From: Culex pipiens pallens
Taxonomy: Eukaryota > Arthropoda > Insecta > Diptera > Culicidae
Reading direction: 5' to 3'
DNA: 64,000 bases
Assembly: GCF_016801865.2 (NCBI RefSeq)
Contig: NC_068938.1
Location: forward strand, 75,532,701-75,596,700
The translations under genes and the position numbers were made by a program. This document shows positions 9,985 through 22,915 of this stretch, piece after piece; within the stretch, counting starts at the first letter, position 1; the number at the start of each line of letters is the position of its first letter. The notes under the pieces were generated by a model. That model saw only the letters and a program-made list of their open reading frames with translations. It was not told the origin of the DNA and made no database searches.

Positions 9985-12900
9985 TTTAACATCGTAGACT
10001 CCCCTTCATTGTCTGTGCTGAACGAATTTTGCACGGCTGTAGTCTACTCGGTCCAGTTTCGGGTCCCACAGATTGGTATTGAAAATTGTAATGTTTTATT
10101 TAGTTGTTTCAAAGTTATGATAAAAACACTTTTTATACAACTTCAAAAAAGGGTTCAACATATTTTCAAATTGCCGGTTCTGAGCGCCACGAAAGAACAG
10201 TGTTAAGGGTTGCCATTTTCCTCAATGGTGGTGTCTGTATTTGCTTGACATAAAGTCTGCAATTTTTTGAAATCGTATTTTTTTGATTCCAGACGAAATT
10301 ATTGCAAAAATTAAAACCAACCCCTTAAGGCTCAGATTTGTTTTAGTAGGAAAGGCAAAACATAATTTTTATACATTGTAAACTTTACATGGAATTTTCA
10401 AGCATTCACTGTGGTTCACATTTGCTATCACCTTCGACAACTTGCGCCAGGCAAGCCTAGTGCATCTATAAAGGGTCTCAAGTGGGACCTTCCTGAACCA
10501 GCTCGTGAATCCTTCCAGACTTATATGCAATGCATGCCTTCAAGACATTCTAGGATATGGGAACGCTCGCCTTCGCCTGTAACATCAACGGTGCCTTAAA
10601 CTGTAAACTCGACGGAAAGATTTATCTTCCTCCTCTAAAAAGACGTTGATTACGGCATTCTGTTCCAATTGTGCTTTCGAGTTTTGCACTCAAAATCTTG
10701 ATTAAATCCTTTTTTATTTCCGTTAAATCACCGAAAAAATGCTCAAACTTGTACCGTCACACTCCGAAGGGGCCTCCATGCATTCGTCAAGTGGCGTATC
10801 CCTTCGAGAATGAAAACGAACACTTGAAATCCTTCTAGCACCTCTGCCGCTCAAGTGGAACTCATACCCAGGTGATACACGACACCACCAGGCTCGTGGT
10901 GAAACCGTGTTACGGTGCTAAATGAGCCTGGGATCGTCTCCGGCTAGCTTTCAATTCGACGAGCTCATTCTCGGAACACTTGTGAAGGTCCTCCTCCTAC
11001 TCCTTCATAATACGATGAATATGCTCTTCTAGCATTAGGCCACGAACCTCAATGATGACGGCGGCTGCTTCTTCTGGTAGTTCTGGTGAAGTCGACGGTG
11101 GTGGTGGCGTTTTATGGTCGCACCGAAGTGGCTGTCAATTGCCGCACGAAAAGGGGTGATATGTCGATAAATCATGTGGCCTGTATCTGTGCATCTATCG
11201 GGGGTGTGTGTGTGCCTTAATTAAGTGGATTGAAACATTAAAGTGCTGCGACGTTTGAATGATTGATTTGAGGCCGCAAGACAGTGAATGAGAGTTGTGA
11301 GTTGTATCGTGTGACGAACGAACGACTTTTAATGAGCGTAGATTTATGCTAGGGTTTTCTGGGTGCGGGGACCGTGAACGATTGGAAAAGGCTTGTGATT
11401 AGTTTCACTTGTAAAATGCTAGATATTGTGGCATAAATCATGGTTGGTGGAAGATATGGAAAAAACGAAGTTTAAGGTTTTTGTTTACCCAATAATGTAC
11501 TTTTTTTCTGTAATGACACTCAAAGCATCATTCTCGTTAGATACTTGAGTACCTACAACCTAGTAAGATGGATAAATAACATGCTAAATAACCATAGTCC
11601 GGAAAGGTTCCATCCTCACTTGGCAAGGTTGACAGTAAGGGTGAGGCGCCGGAGGTTGTTCATTCCAACGGTATCCTGAAGTACCAGGTAAACGTCGCCG
11701 TAAACAAAGGTTGACAGAGGTGTAAATTGCATTTTCATGTTCCTCCGTAACGCACAGTGCCCTCCCTCCTCTTCTGCCACCCCAATTAGACCCAAGAACT
11801 TTCTCAGAACTTGGGCGGGAGGACGTGGGTGAGGGTGGGTAAAGATTTCCCAGGAATTTTCCCGGTTTCCGTGTACTTACAGGATATTAAGGGTCGCCGA
11901 TTCCCGGGTTTTGTGCCAGGTACCTACCCAAATTGGTACGTAGTCCGTGTATGACCAGCGGGCAGGACGTAATTGAAACTTTTTACGAGGTGTTTTGTGG
12001 TCACTTTTGCTCGTTTTTATGACACAGTTGATTTTATTTTTTACGCGCCATTGGATGGACGTGTGCCTGTGAGATTGTACGTATGTTGTCCAACATTTTG
12101 ACCCATCCCGAAGTTACTTGGAAATGTCCAAAACCTAGTAAAAGGCCGCGCGAAATGGCTACTTTCTTTTTTTTTGTGGCTGCCGCTACTGACCAGAATC
12201 GGTCCTATCGTTAAATAAGGAAAAGATGAAACACGGGCACTTTACGGGGAAAAACACAAACACACACACGCACACAAAAAGGTACCGCCCCAACGATTTG
12301 TCATAAAACCAGTAAATCACTGGTCTTTGGGGTTTCCGAACCCTCGTCCGCAAAGTCTTGCTTTACTTTTTTGTTGTAGGGCTCCAAACAGCGTACAAAG
12401 TTCGTGCTTTTCAATTTTCCCTTCCATAAAGTTCGCACGAAAACTTGGATGCGGTGCGGAATGTGTCGCAATTTTTCACCATCGACGGCGAGAGGGGCCG
12501 TCAATCAGGAAAGGTCGTGTGCCGTCCAGCGAGTGTCATCTATGGGATGACAAGGTTGACAGGGGTGACATGGTCAAGGTTGTGGTTCATCGTTTTTTAA
12601 AGTTGATATTTGTTTTTTTTTTTCATAATTCCAACCCCGCCTCTAGACGGGCTTCGATCTAAAAAACCGCCAGAAATAAAATTTCTAACAAATTTTTGAT
12701 TTTGAATTGGGAAAGAAGAACTCTTATAAAATTATAGAAAATTTTAGGGTTGGAAGTTTGTCTTATTTTCAGTGACTTGACAATGTTTTTAAAAATGTAA
12801 TTTGATGACCCTCAAATCATTGGCTGTGTTTTTTACTAACATTTTCTACATTTTAAATAGAAAGAAGTATGCAGTAATTTGTGTAGTGTCCCAGACTATG

Positions 12901-13329
12901 CCTTTACGCATTTTTTAAAAATTTAAATAATAATAATGGAGAAAAAGCAAAAATTTAAAAATTGACTGGAAAAACAAGAAAAAAATTGAAAAGCAAATTG
13001 TAGAAGGTGAGAGAATAGGCTAAACACTATCAAAAACAATCATAAACTAAACAAGATAAATGCAGATTTCAAAACTAAAATGAAACAAGAAAACATAAAA
13101 CAAGAGAAATAAAGTTTTTGGTAGAACAAAAATAGCTCAAAATAACCTCCTAAATACGAGAAGAAAAAAAAATAAAAAAATTGGGCAGTAGAGAATAAGT
13201 CTAAAATAAAACAGTTGAGCAATTCTCTACGAAAACTGTCTTTATTCTTCAATTTTAATTTTTGTATTTTTTAGTCCGGCTGAAACTTTTTTGGTACCTT
13301 CGGTATGTCCAAAGAAGCCATTTTGTATC
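9985..13329. other. Mostly unique non-coding stretch, no supported gene
   Basis: From about 10600 to 12560 the sequence is richer in GC than its surroundings and shows no repeats I recognise apart from (CA)n at about 12247-12275. It could be conserved regulatory or intronic host DNA. A coding-like patch on the minus strand near 11 kb is listed separately. From 12660 to 13330 the sequence is AT-rich and featureless. Confidence 0.4.
10918..11105 (-). pseudogene. Coding-like patch, product unknown
   Basis: Read on the minus strand from about 11105, one frame gives about 60 codons rich in Glu, Leu, Ile and His (PPPPSTSPELPEEAAAVIIE, then RGLMLEEHIHRIMKE). It has a single TAG near 10999, after which a charged helix-like stretch (EEDLHKCSENELVELKAS) continues to a stop at about 10919. 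Amino-acid composition is more protein-like than its neighbours, but there is no start, no domain and no homologue I know. It may be a chance frame or the remnant of an exon or transposase. Confidence 0.2.
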
Positions 13330-14212
13330 GTTAGTTTGTCCATATAATTACATCATACAAAAATGATGTATGAAAATTCAAAAATCTGTATCTTTTGTTA
13401 CAGACCGGGACCGTGGTGTAGGGGTAAGCGTGATTGCCTCTCACCCAGTCGGCTTGGGTTCGATCCCAGACGGTCCCGGCGGCATTTTTCGAGACGAGAT
13501 TTGTCTGATCACGCCTTCCGTCGGAAGGGAAGTAAATGTTGGTCCCGGACTAACCTACAAAGGTTAGGTCGTTAGCTCAGTCCAGGTGTAGGAGTCGTCT
13601 CCCTGGGTCCTGTCTCGGTAGAGTCGCTGGTAGGCAGTTGGACTAACAATCCAAAGGTCGTCAGTTCGAATCCCGGGGTAGATGGAAGCTAAGGTGTAAA
13701 AAGAGGTTTGCAATTGCCTCAACAATCAAGCCTTCGGACACCTAGTTTCGAGTAGGAATCTCGCAATCGAGAACGCCAAGGCAATGCTGTAGAGCGAATA
13801 ATTTGATTTTTGATTTTTTGTATCTTTTGAAGGAATTTTCGATCGATTTGGTGTCTTCGGCAAATTTGTAGGTATATATATTTTTTCACTTAAAAACTGT
13901 GCATTTATCAAAATTTCACTACAGTACTTTTTGATTGCAAATATGATTTTACATGGAAAAATAAAAGTGGACAAATTTTTGCGACCCATATTTTGATTTT
14001 TTCAAGAATGATGTCGTCTAAAACATAAAAAATAGTGTTTTTTTTTGCAAATCAAGTGACAAAAAGTTAAACAAAAAAATACTGATAATCATTTTTTCCG
14101 GAGTAGTTTGTATCCATACCTACTACTTAATCGAAGACACAAAATCGATCAAAAAATTCCTTCAAAGATACAGATTTATGAATTTTCATACATCATTTTG
14201 TGCCTGAGGTAC
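13330..14212. repeat. Inverted-repeat unit interrupted by a SINE
   Basis: Sequence on both sides of the SINE (about 13330-13397 and 13830-13895) reads ATGTATGAAAATTCA, AAATCTGTATCTTTTG, GAAGGAATTTT, CGATCGATTT, GTGTCTTCG. The reverse complement of the same series lies at about 14100-14200. The unit is thus a foldback repeat with about 130-bp arms that was later split by the SINE. Related pieces (AAATCGAT next to CAGATTTT) occur at about 26320-26355, 35450-35500 and 53785-53830. Confidence 0.65.
13398..13818 (+). mobile_element. Dimeric tRNA-derived SINE with 11-bp duplication
   Basis: Exact copies of TGTATCTTTTG flank the element (13387-13397 and 13819-13829). The head (about 13408-13480) folds as a tRNA: the acceptor arm GGGACCG pairs with CGGTCCC, and the B box is GGTTCGATCCC. 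A second tRNA-like region follows (about 13608-13690). Its anticodon stem TTGGA pairs with TCCAA around the loop CTAACAA, and its B box is AGTTCGAATCCC. The 3' end is a run of TTTGATT-like repeats. RNA polymerase III would transcribe it from the A and B boxes, and a LINE would mobilise it. Two tRNA units recall the Twin SINEs described from Culex pipiens, but the spacer here looks longer than I remember for Twin, so family identity is unproven. Confidence 0.85.
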
Positions 14213-14682
14213 ATTTTTCGATATCTCGAGACGATGGGGTGGCCCAAATTCTTTAATTTTCTGAATTTTTACACGTTTTTCAGTGATATGTAGCTCGAAA
14301 CCGTGAAGAGATAGAATTTGGATGTCAAAGTGAATCCCTGCAATTTTCCGTTACCCAACTGTCATAAATCGTGAGACATATGATTTCATAAGAAATTTAA
14401 TGTACTCTTCGAATCTGCAATAATCCAGAGGGGCCATTTTTCCATCTGCAACAAAAAATTTAATTATTAAATTACATGTTTTGTATATTTGCAGGGTTAC
14501 CGCATCATTTAAAATAAACCCTAATTCTAGCAATAGCTAGTAAGCTACAAAAACGATGAAAATGTTCATTCATATACAAAATTTTATTTTTTTAAATTAC
14601 ATGAAATAAAAAATCCTAAAATATCGAAAAACTGGTAAAAAAAAGGTCAAAATCATCACTTTTTCAAAAAATAAAAAAATAG

Positions 14683-15430
14683 TAAGATTGTGATCACTCG
14701 TAGTGAATACAAGCAAACCCAATACATTTATGCATCAAATATTTTGTTTTTGTCTGCTCTACAGCTTTGAAAAACATTGATAACAGTCACGTAGTTTAAA
14801 AATGTAATATTGTATTCTAAATGAATAAATGACTTCTCTAAATTATTGCAGATTCGAAAAGCACGTTGAATTGCTCATAAAATTACATGTCTCTCGGTTT
14901 TTTTACAGTTGCGAGTGATTTTAAAAACTATTATTTTATTTTTTATTGATTTTTTTTGGACTTTTGATACCAAACTTCTAAACACTACCACACTAAACAC
15001 AGTCTTAGTAAAAATCCAGGAAAATGAAAGGGGTTGTACCGCCACTCCGTCACTGAATATAAAAAAAATACCTTTGATTCGTGATCAGGGCTCAACATTA
15101 TTACTAGGACAATGTTTAAGAGTGTACAGCCACGAAGGAAGTTGTTGTCTTCTTATTCCAAAATTGAAAATCTAACAGACCCAATCCTGCAATAACGGGG
15201 TTGTAAAATGAATCAAACTTTGTTGTAAATTACTTTGTGGACAGTACATTAGGGGATGAAAAATAAAATATTTCGATAGTAACCGTAGTTTTGAAGATAC
15301 TAAAATGTCTGTAACAAAAATATGGGTGCAAAAGCTCTGGTTGATGCGCACCGTTAAAGCGAATCGAAGTTAGTTGGTGCAACTTTTTCCGAATTTGTGT
15401 GAGTTGGCAGAGAATGCAACTTACTTTATC
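14683..15430 (+). repeat. CCGCCCCTCCGTCA dispersed family, old copy
   Basis: The order of words TTTTTGTCTGCTCTAC, GATTCGAAAAG, GTTGTACCGCCACTCCGTCA, TTCGTGATCAGGG and GTGTGAGTTGG matches the better-kept copy at 39165-39735. Here it is diverged and broken by unrelated sequence at about 15125-15335. No protein is encoded. Other copies lie at 38806-38950 (minus), 63460-63900 (minus) and from 63955 (plus). Confidence 0.6.
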
Positions 15431-15819
15431 TGAGCAAGTTTGGAAAATGAACATCAATGGTTGAAGTTTAACGAAATGAAAAATTTTGAACTTGCTTAGA
15501 TTTAGCTTAAATTTTGGCTTCATATTCACTTAGTTTATTTCAGGTGTTGCTTATCAAAATTATGATTATCAAATTCTTTACAATTAAATTATATAATCTA
15601 AATAAGTTTTGAGATCTCTGCCATTTTGAATTACTACTTACATGAAACATAAAAAAAGTATATTTGTACATGACATTCAAAGTAATGTCGAGTATGTAAT
15701 AACTCAGTTATTACTTCATGCCGATATTGTTTATTGAAATTCGTCAAAAATTACATTCTCTTCCACATCTGGATTTTGTTTTGATCTTTAAAATGCAATA
15801 TGGATAATTGTGGGCTTGG

Positions 15820-16080
15820 GTCTGCCTGTGTGGATCAATCGGACCGCGCACTGGACTCACAATTCAGAGGTCGCCGGTTCGAATCCCGAGGCGGACGCAA
15901 AAAAATCTAAGTGAAATATAGGTTTTCGTTGCCCTCTCCCCGTGCCATACCTTCACACTTAGGAGACCCGGAGACCCAGAGTCTTGTCGCAAAAAGAACG
16001 ATACACGCCTGTGGATCCGTTGAAGAAACCGCAAGGTTTAAGAGGGCCACATTATAAGGTGTTACGTCGATTCCGTTTTT
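15820..16080 (+). mobile_element. tRNA-derived SINE with 12-bp duplication
   Basis: Perfect copies of TTGTGGGCTTGG flank the element (15808-15819 and 16081-16092). The head (15820 to about 15896) is a good tRNA likeness: the acceptor arm GTCTGCC faces GGCGGAC, the anticodon stem CTGGA faces TTCAG around the loop CTCACAA (Val-like CAC), and the B box is GGTTCGAATCCC. A tRNA-unrelated body and a short T-run complete the 261-bp unit. The target-site fit shows retrotransposition; the family name is not known to me. It differs from the SINE at 13.4 kb in having only one tRNA region. Confidence 0.88.
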
Positions 16081-16092
16081 TTGTGGGCTTGG

Positions 16093-18633
16093 TGGTTTAA
16101 CTTGCTTTCCAGGCTAAAATTTAAAATTTTGGTGGAAAATGATTTGATTTTGTACAACAGGCCTTAATCTATTTATCATTAAAAAAAAAACACTAACCAG
16201 AACAAATTTTGTGTAATTTGTAGCATTATTAAGATTTTTTAGGATATTTTTTACATTATTGCGACCATTTGAGAAGATTGCATGCAACTGTTGAATAAAA
16301 AAAATCATTCATTTTTTTTAAGTGAACTTAGAACACGAGATTTTAATTTTTATTGTAATACACAATAATTTTATGAAGTTTGCCCTTGAATATAAAATCT
16401 CAAGAACAGAAATTAAAATTCAATCTATTTATTAATTTTGAAATAAAATTGATTTTTTTTTGCGAATTACGCAATTTAGACGTAAATTTATAATTTATTG
16501 TTTTTCGCTAACAAGTTTTGGTACATTAACTTGTTAACTTTTTATTTTAAATTTAAATTCAATTCCTCATGCTATGCTAAAATGCTATTAAACAGTTATT
16601 TAACTAAATATGAAAATAATTTGTGAAACTACAAACTGCTTGTCTGTTTTGAAAAATGTAATTAACATTTTTTTAATTAAAGATAAATATTTAAAAATTG
16701 ATAGAAGAAAAGAACATTTTCGTATCAACATTAATTTGAATCACATATTTAAAAATTTAAGCATGAAGTTCTAAATCACGAACAAAATAAAATTATTCAT
16801 TTAAACCTCTATTAAATGAATAAAAGACTTGAAAAAAAGGTGCGTGTGTCTTCCTTTTTCATAGTATTGACAATAGAGAGAAGATCGAAAAATTCCATGA
16901 AACAGTAGAACATCCAGTTTATAATCAATTTCATCCCTGATTGACCTTCCCTCACCGGTCGCAATAAAGTGCGCCGAAATAAAAGAGACTGTCCCAACAC
17001 TCCTTCGCAATACTTTCACACTTTTTGCTTGACAACACCCTTGTTGAACTTTGACGAAGGTAAGTTTCCACCACAGTAATACCGGTCCAGTGCCGACTTG
17101 GGCGGGGGCAGTGTCCATGGGTCGGAATATGCAAAGTAGTTCCTTTCATGGCCACAAAACGATTCCGGGACCACTGCCGCTGTGCGCTGCTTTTGGAGCA
17201 GGATTTTAACAGCAGCATAGTTCTGGGGTTTGCTCCTTTCTGGTGTAGATTTCCTGCTTTTTTATATGTTTTTCCTCTTTTTATTTCACCACAAACCCGA
17301 TGCTGCCTGCGGCTAGAAGAGATCGGTGATGATTTTGATGACAAAACAACAACTTGTTCCATCTAGATGAAGGAGTTCTCAGGGGAATCACAGTTTAAAC
17401 TGTTAAATTTCGAAAAAATACAATCCGGTTAAAAAAATTGTGAGAGTTTAAAGGAAAAAACCAATAAAACCATAAAAAGTTAAACAGAAAGGAAATAAAA
17501 TGTGTTCAAAAAGATTTAAAACAAATTAGTTGAGTAAAGCTTATTAAATAAATAAAAAGATTGTAAAACGTTAAATTGAAGAAAGATATTTCTTTACTAT
17601 TCAAAATATCTTAAATACAGTTTAAATTAAAGCGAAACATCAACGTTCAATCAAATAGAAAATTTAGTAAAATAACAACTTTTACAGAGAACTCTGATTT
17701 GTTTACAACCCTCCCACAACCATTCACATCCTTTTGGAGCCAACAGCAAGAAAAAAAGGGTTGTCCCCGGGATTGCACCCGGGTGCTCTCTGATGGTGAT
17801 GATGACGACGATGACGGGACTTTTTATGCGTCAGGTACGCTCTTTTTTCCTATCCCTGCTCGACCAAGTCGTGCGGCCTAGAGGCTATTTGCCAATCGTC
17901 TCAAGTGTCTTCAACAAGAAAAATAAAGTTCCTTCCTTCTTTTCCGCCCTTTTTAATCAAAGCTCGCTTGTTCGAAGCTGTACCTCAAACCAGGACGTGG
18001 ACCTTAAGTTTTTCTTCTTCTTGTGTATTCTATGTACTGTCTTTGAGCCTGTTGCTAAAGAATGACTCACTGGGATGGGGACACTACTGTCGGATAGATG
18101 GATTTTAATAGCCAGAAATGTCCCGTGGGAGTTTTAAAAATAGTCACAGTTAAAAATTACAGAAAAAAAATTAAAAAAAAGAGTGGGAAGAAATCCAGAG
18201 TTTTTTTTTAAAGTCCGATAAATATATGAAACACACTAGATAATAGGTCCTTTTTTTTAAAAAAAAACTTCACTAATAAAGTTCAAATTCGAACTGAATC
18301 ATATATAAATGATATAAATGAGGTCGCAGAATTTTTACTAGATGTTTTTCTGTCGAAAGTTTCTTGAGTAGTAGATGTGGGCAAAACTGTTCTTTTTTAG
18401 AAGCCGCTCATTTTTGCTCGCTCATTAAAAGGAGCGGCTTTTTTGAACGGCTCCTTCTCTCTTTTTCAAAATTTGGATGAAAAGGCTATTTGAAGAGTCG
18501 TGTGATATGCCTTTTTTATTGGACTTTTTAAAATTATTTACTTTTATTCATATTAGAGATCAGTTGTGCACAGAAAAGTTTTTTAATTTTGTTTGAAAAT
18601 TATTCAGTTTTACTTTTGGAAAAACAAAAAAAC
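16093..18633. other. Non-coding stretch, no gene seen
   Basis: AT-rich DNA with an island of higher GC at about 16830-17370 and 17700-18100. Frames of 60-136 codons on both strands (for example 16952-17362 on the minus strand) overlap one another and lack domains. A possible terminus GTGGGCAAAACTGTTC at about 18377, near 18952 a reversed AACTGTTCTTGACC, hints at an old element without a provable target duplication. Confidence 0.4.
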
Positions 18634-21600
18634 TTAAAATATCTGTTTGAAAATTTAGAAAACTTTACTTGGAAAAGTACACCGTTTAACAATTTTCACA
18701 TCAATGTAAAAGCATTGAAATAATCGAAATTACATTTTCAGTTCTCAACATAAAATTTTACACTCTAATTCATTAGAAATTCAATAAATTATATTTATAA
18801 ACTTAATAAAACACACAAATTTAAAAATCATTCCATGTTGAACCGATTCTTTCAAAAGACCGGAGCCGTGATTCATTCGTTCTTTTTATTTATTTATTTT
18901 TGGAGATTGTTTGGATCCTCTAAGCTAAATTTGGAGCTGGGAAGGAAAGCGGTCAAGAACAGTTGCGCATTCTTTTCGTGACTAGTTTCGTGAATCCTAA
19001 AATTTTTAAATTTCACAAATTCTTGAAACTTATTTTTTTATTAAAAATTTTTGATATAAAAATTCCGAATAATTAGATACTGAAAATTTTGATCTTGATT
19101 TAAAAATTTATAAAATTATGTTTATTTTAGAATTATCAAATATTTGTATTGTTCAATTTCTTAATTCCTGAATTTTGAAATTTCTTTTTTTTTATCTTAT
19201 GAGTTAAAAAAATTAATTTATCAAAATTAACATTTTTAACATTGTGAAATTTCTATTTTTAACTTTTGAAAATGCATAAAATTTATATTCTTGAGTTTTT
19301 TTTAAATCCATAATTAGAGATCCTCCAATATTTAAATTTTATAACACTTTATTCTTTTTTTTTATTAAGAAATTTTTATATTTTAGGATCTAAGAATTTG
19401 TAAATTTTAGATTTTTTCAATTTTTGAAAATTCTAGAATTCCTATATTTATAATAATTTTGTTTTTAATTTCGATCTTTCTGAATTTTTTTAAAATGAAA
19501 TTGTGGAATTAATAATTTTTCAAAAAAACGAAATCCGGATCCTGTTTTTCATTGAGTCTTTTGAAAATTTATTTATAAAATATTTTCTTGAGTTTTTTAA
19601 AACCATTATTTCATATCCTTCAATATTCTAATTTTCAAATTTGGTAACACTTCGTATAATTGAAAAAAAAAAATGATTCATGAATTTTCAAATTTGAGGA
19701 AAAAATACATGTTTGTATTTTTGAGTTTTAAAGTTTAATTTTTCATATCAAATGGTGTTTTATTAGAATTTAACAGTTCTGCTCCAGGTTGTTACATTTG
19801 CAATTCAGAGATGCAGCTTTACTGCGAGGGTACATATTTCAATGTTTTGATTCTGCTTGCTGAGTGCTCTATTTGGGGATTTTTTTTTCAGAAATATACC
19901 CCAGATTATAAGTTTTACAAATTGATATTCTTTTTTTTTGAATTTGTTCAATTTTATAATTTTTAGTTTCAAATTCTCAAAACCTGAAATTTTTGGTTTC
20001 AGTTTTTAGTTTCTTCAATATTTAAGTTTCCAAACCTATTTTTTTTAATTTTAATATATTTTTTCAGAAATTCAAAAGCTCTAATAAAATTTTAAGTTTA
20101 TTTGAAATCCACAATTTTCGAGTTTTGAATTCTAAAAATAATGAACTCCTGAATTTAGTTTTTTTTTCAGTTCACAAAATTGAAAATCTTAGATTTTTAT
20201 CAATTCTTGATTTTTATAGTTGAAATTTTGTAATTCTTTTAGAATCATACGCTTTTATTTCTAGGCTTCAGAATCAAGAATGAAAAATTAGCATGAACAA
20301 ATAAGAATCTTCAATCGAGAAGAGTGGGATAGAGAAACTTCGTTTCTCTCAAGAAGGATTTAGCAATCAAGGTCACAAATTAAGAATGAAACACTTGAGA
20401 AAAAATCCTGATTCTGTGGAAAATTTTACTATACGAAAGGTAAAAAGTTAAATTTATGTTCTGAATTTGAAATCGTAGGAAGAACTTTGTTTTCAATAAT
20501 TTTTGGATTTTTTTATCAGTGATAACAATTTGCATCATACTCCGGCAAACTTTCCATGGAAATGGCCAAACTCCGCACTTTGGGGACTTAAGTCATACTT
20601 GTCGTGTCCTGTGGCTTTTTTCCTGCACAATGTCTAGACTGCGTTTGTACACTTTTGCCCAGGCTGGACATTTTGTCCTCAGTGCGTGTTTCTTCTTTTT
20701 CTTTCATCCCATTCTGTTGTCTTTTCTGCGGCCGGCAAGCATGGAAAAGCAAATTTTCATTAGCTTTTGTTCGGAGATTTTCATTTTCTACCTCTTTGGC
20801 CGTTGAGTGAGGGCCTCTGTTGCCCGCCCTCCACCCCCCGAGGGAAGGTAATTCATCTTGTCGGGCCCTTCATGGAAAGTCATCGTCGACGGATTTCCGA
20901 GAATTAGTTGACAGTGGCTGGGGAGGATAGCCGAGAGTTTGAGTGAGTTATTAGCCGAGAGGGATGTTGGAAGGAGGGATGCTTTTCAGGGTTAAGCATC
21001 ATCGTGGTGGAGAGCACTCAGTGTGTATGTAAGGATAGGTTGTTTGTCAAATTTTGGCTATGAATTTTAAATTGCAATTTTTCACATTACGTCATATTTT
21101 TTTTTAATTTTGGAAATTCTTTTTGAAAACAGCACATTCTTTCAATTTATTAAAAGTAAAATCACATGGATAAGTTTTCAAGTATTGTCGTTTAGAAAAT
21201 ATCTCACCCTCCATGGCAACAAAGTTCAATCAACTGAAACTGCAGAAATCCACCAACACCACCACCAGCACGCATTCAAAAGTTATTCAATTAACAGAAA
21301 ATAACCCCCCGTTTCCTACCCTTCGCGTAAAAAAAAAGTTTGAACCCATTTGACTGGTGCTGCTGCTGCTATTTCCACAGAAAGCTCTGCGGCATTCCCA
21401 TCGTTTAATTAGCATACATGTTACGTTATGAATCCATTGGAATTTTTCTACCATTTCTCGCTAAACGCGCGCGTGGCAGCAGCGAATCCTTTCCACCAAA
21501 ATATAACATACAATAAAAAAAAAGATCCTCAAGAACACATAGTCCACATAGCAAAAGGACGACCATCATCGGCGGCGGCTACAATTCGAGAAAAAAAAGT

Positions 21601-22345
21601 TTTTGGTCCGCACAAATCTGCCCGCCGGGGCGGAGGTTTAGGGGGGGACGTGCGACTGTAACGATCTACTTTATGTCTCCGGGACGCCGTGGCGCCCTTC
21701 TATATGATTCTATCGTCCTGGCTACGCCACGAGGATGCTGCTGCTGAAGAGAGCGCGCACATACACAAACATACACACAAACAGCACCAATACTGTGAGC
21801 CCCAGGGCTGGTGGATGACTCTATTTCACGACTTTGGTCTGGTTCTACCGCGGTGGATTCAATCCAATGCTACGACCACCAACACCAGTTCACACTTGGC
21901 ACACAGCCCTCTTTTGGGAACGTTTTTGGTGATTTTCAAGTGTAACGACTAGAAGAAGAATTATCTATTGAAAAGTCGCAGTGGTGGACGAAAAGATTTA
22001 TGCTAGAAATCGACAAATTAAAACAAAACGTTAAGATCCATTTTATTGAATTTGACTTTGACCACTTAAGCTCAAAACTTAAAACGATCCTAAATTCGTT
22101 TTCCTGCATTATTTTTACTAATTATTTAAAATATTTTGTATGTGAAATTATGATGTAAAGTGCCAAAGAATATGCATTTTAAACATTTTCATTTCTCTCT
22201 CCAGAGTCGAAGGACATACATTTTCGAATATATTTGGATCGGCTAAAAATATTCAGGCGACAAAAATTGGTTGGATTCTTTTGTTATCAGATTATTTGAA
22301 TATATTTATGAAACCTTTATTCAACGTTTCTCATGGTCCTGATTA

Positions 22346-22915
22346 GAGCGTTCGTTTCCCGGGAAATGTGTTAATTTTCCGGGAATTTCGGAAAATTTAA
22401 ATGGAGGTCAACATTTTTCTAATTTTTGGCATCAATGTTTTGAAAATTACCAAAAAAAATAAAGGATTTTATTTTATTTTATTTTTTACAATCTACTGTT
22501 CATATTGAACTGATCAGCTCCTCTGTGAACTTCATGTCAAGATTTATTTCAGATAGTACTTATTTCTTAAGCATTCACAGCTGGTAATAATTCTTGCTTA
22601 TTCGTTGAGCAACAAAAATTACGCTGTTATTGAATGAAAGTAAACTTCTTTTTGATAACATTTCTTAACGAAAATTGTTGTCAAGCATTTGGAAACAAGA
22701 TATTAAACCTTTCCGGCCAATATCAAGATTTTGATTTTTTAACGTTTTTGTTTATGTTAGGTCACCAAATTGAATGAAATCTTAGTTGATATCAAGAATA
22801 ATTTTTATAATAGTTTTTGAGAAATTAAAGTTTGAAGGATCACAATCATTTTGGATAAATTTCAAATTTCCCGGGAAAAATTCATCAAAATATCCCGTTT
22901 CCCGGGAATTTTGTA
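22346..22915. mobile_element. CCCGGG-rich hAT-like element, degenerate copy
   Basis: Both ends carry TTTCCCGGGAA words (TTCGTTTCCCGGGAAATG on the left, CCGTTTCCCGGGAATTTTG on the right) around an AT-rich body, as in the well-bounded element at 25070-26227. A target duplication is not clear. In copy 2 of the block only the left half is present (from about 33000) and the rest is replaced by unrelated sequence. Confidence 0.5.

Noticed and set aside
13408..13480. A functional tRNA gene
   Set aside because: The fold is good, but it lies at the head of a 421-bp unit with an 11-bp target duplication and a second tRNA-like module, so it is a SINE head.
18376..18985. A further hAT element with GTGGGCAAAACTG ends
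   Set aside because: The opposing end (reversed AACTGTTCTTGACC) is only loosely similar and I found no 8-bp duplication.
20519..21952. Short frames repeated in both duplicated blocks as genes
   Set aside because: Their similarity is due to duplication of the DNA. Indels shift frames between copies and no domain is recognised.
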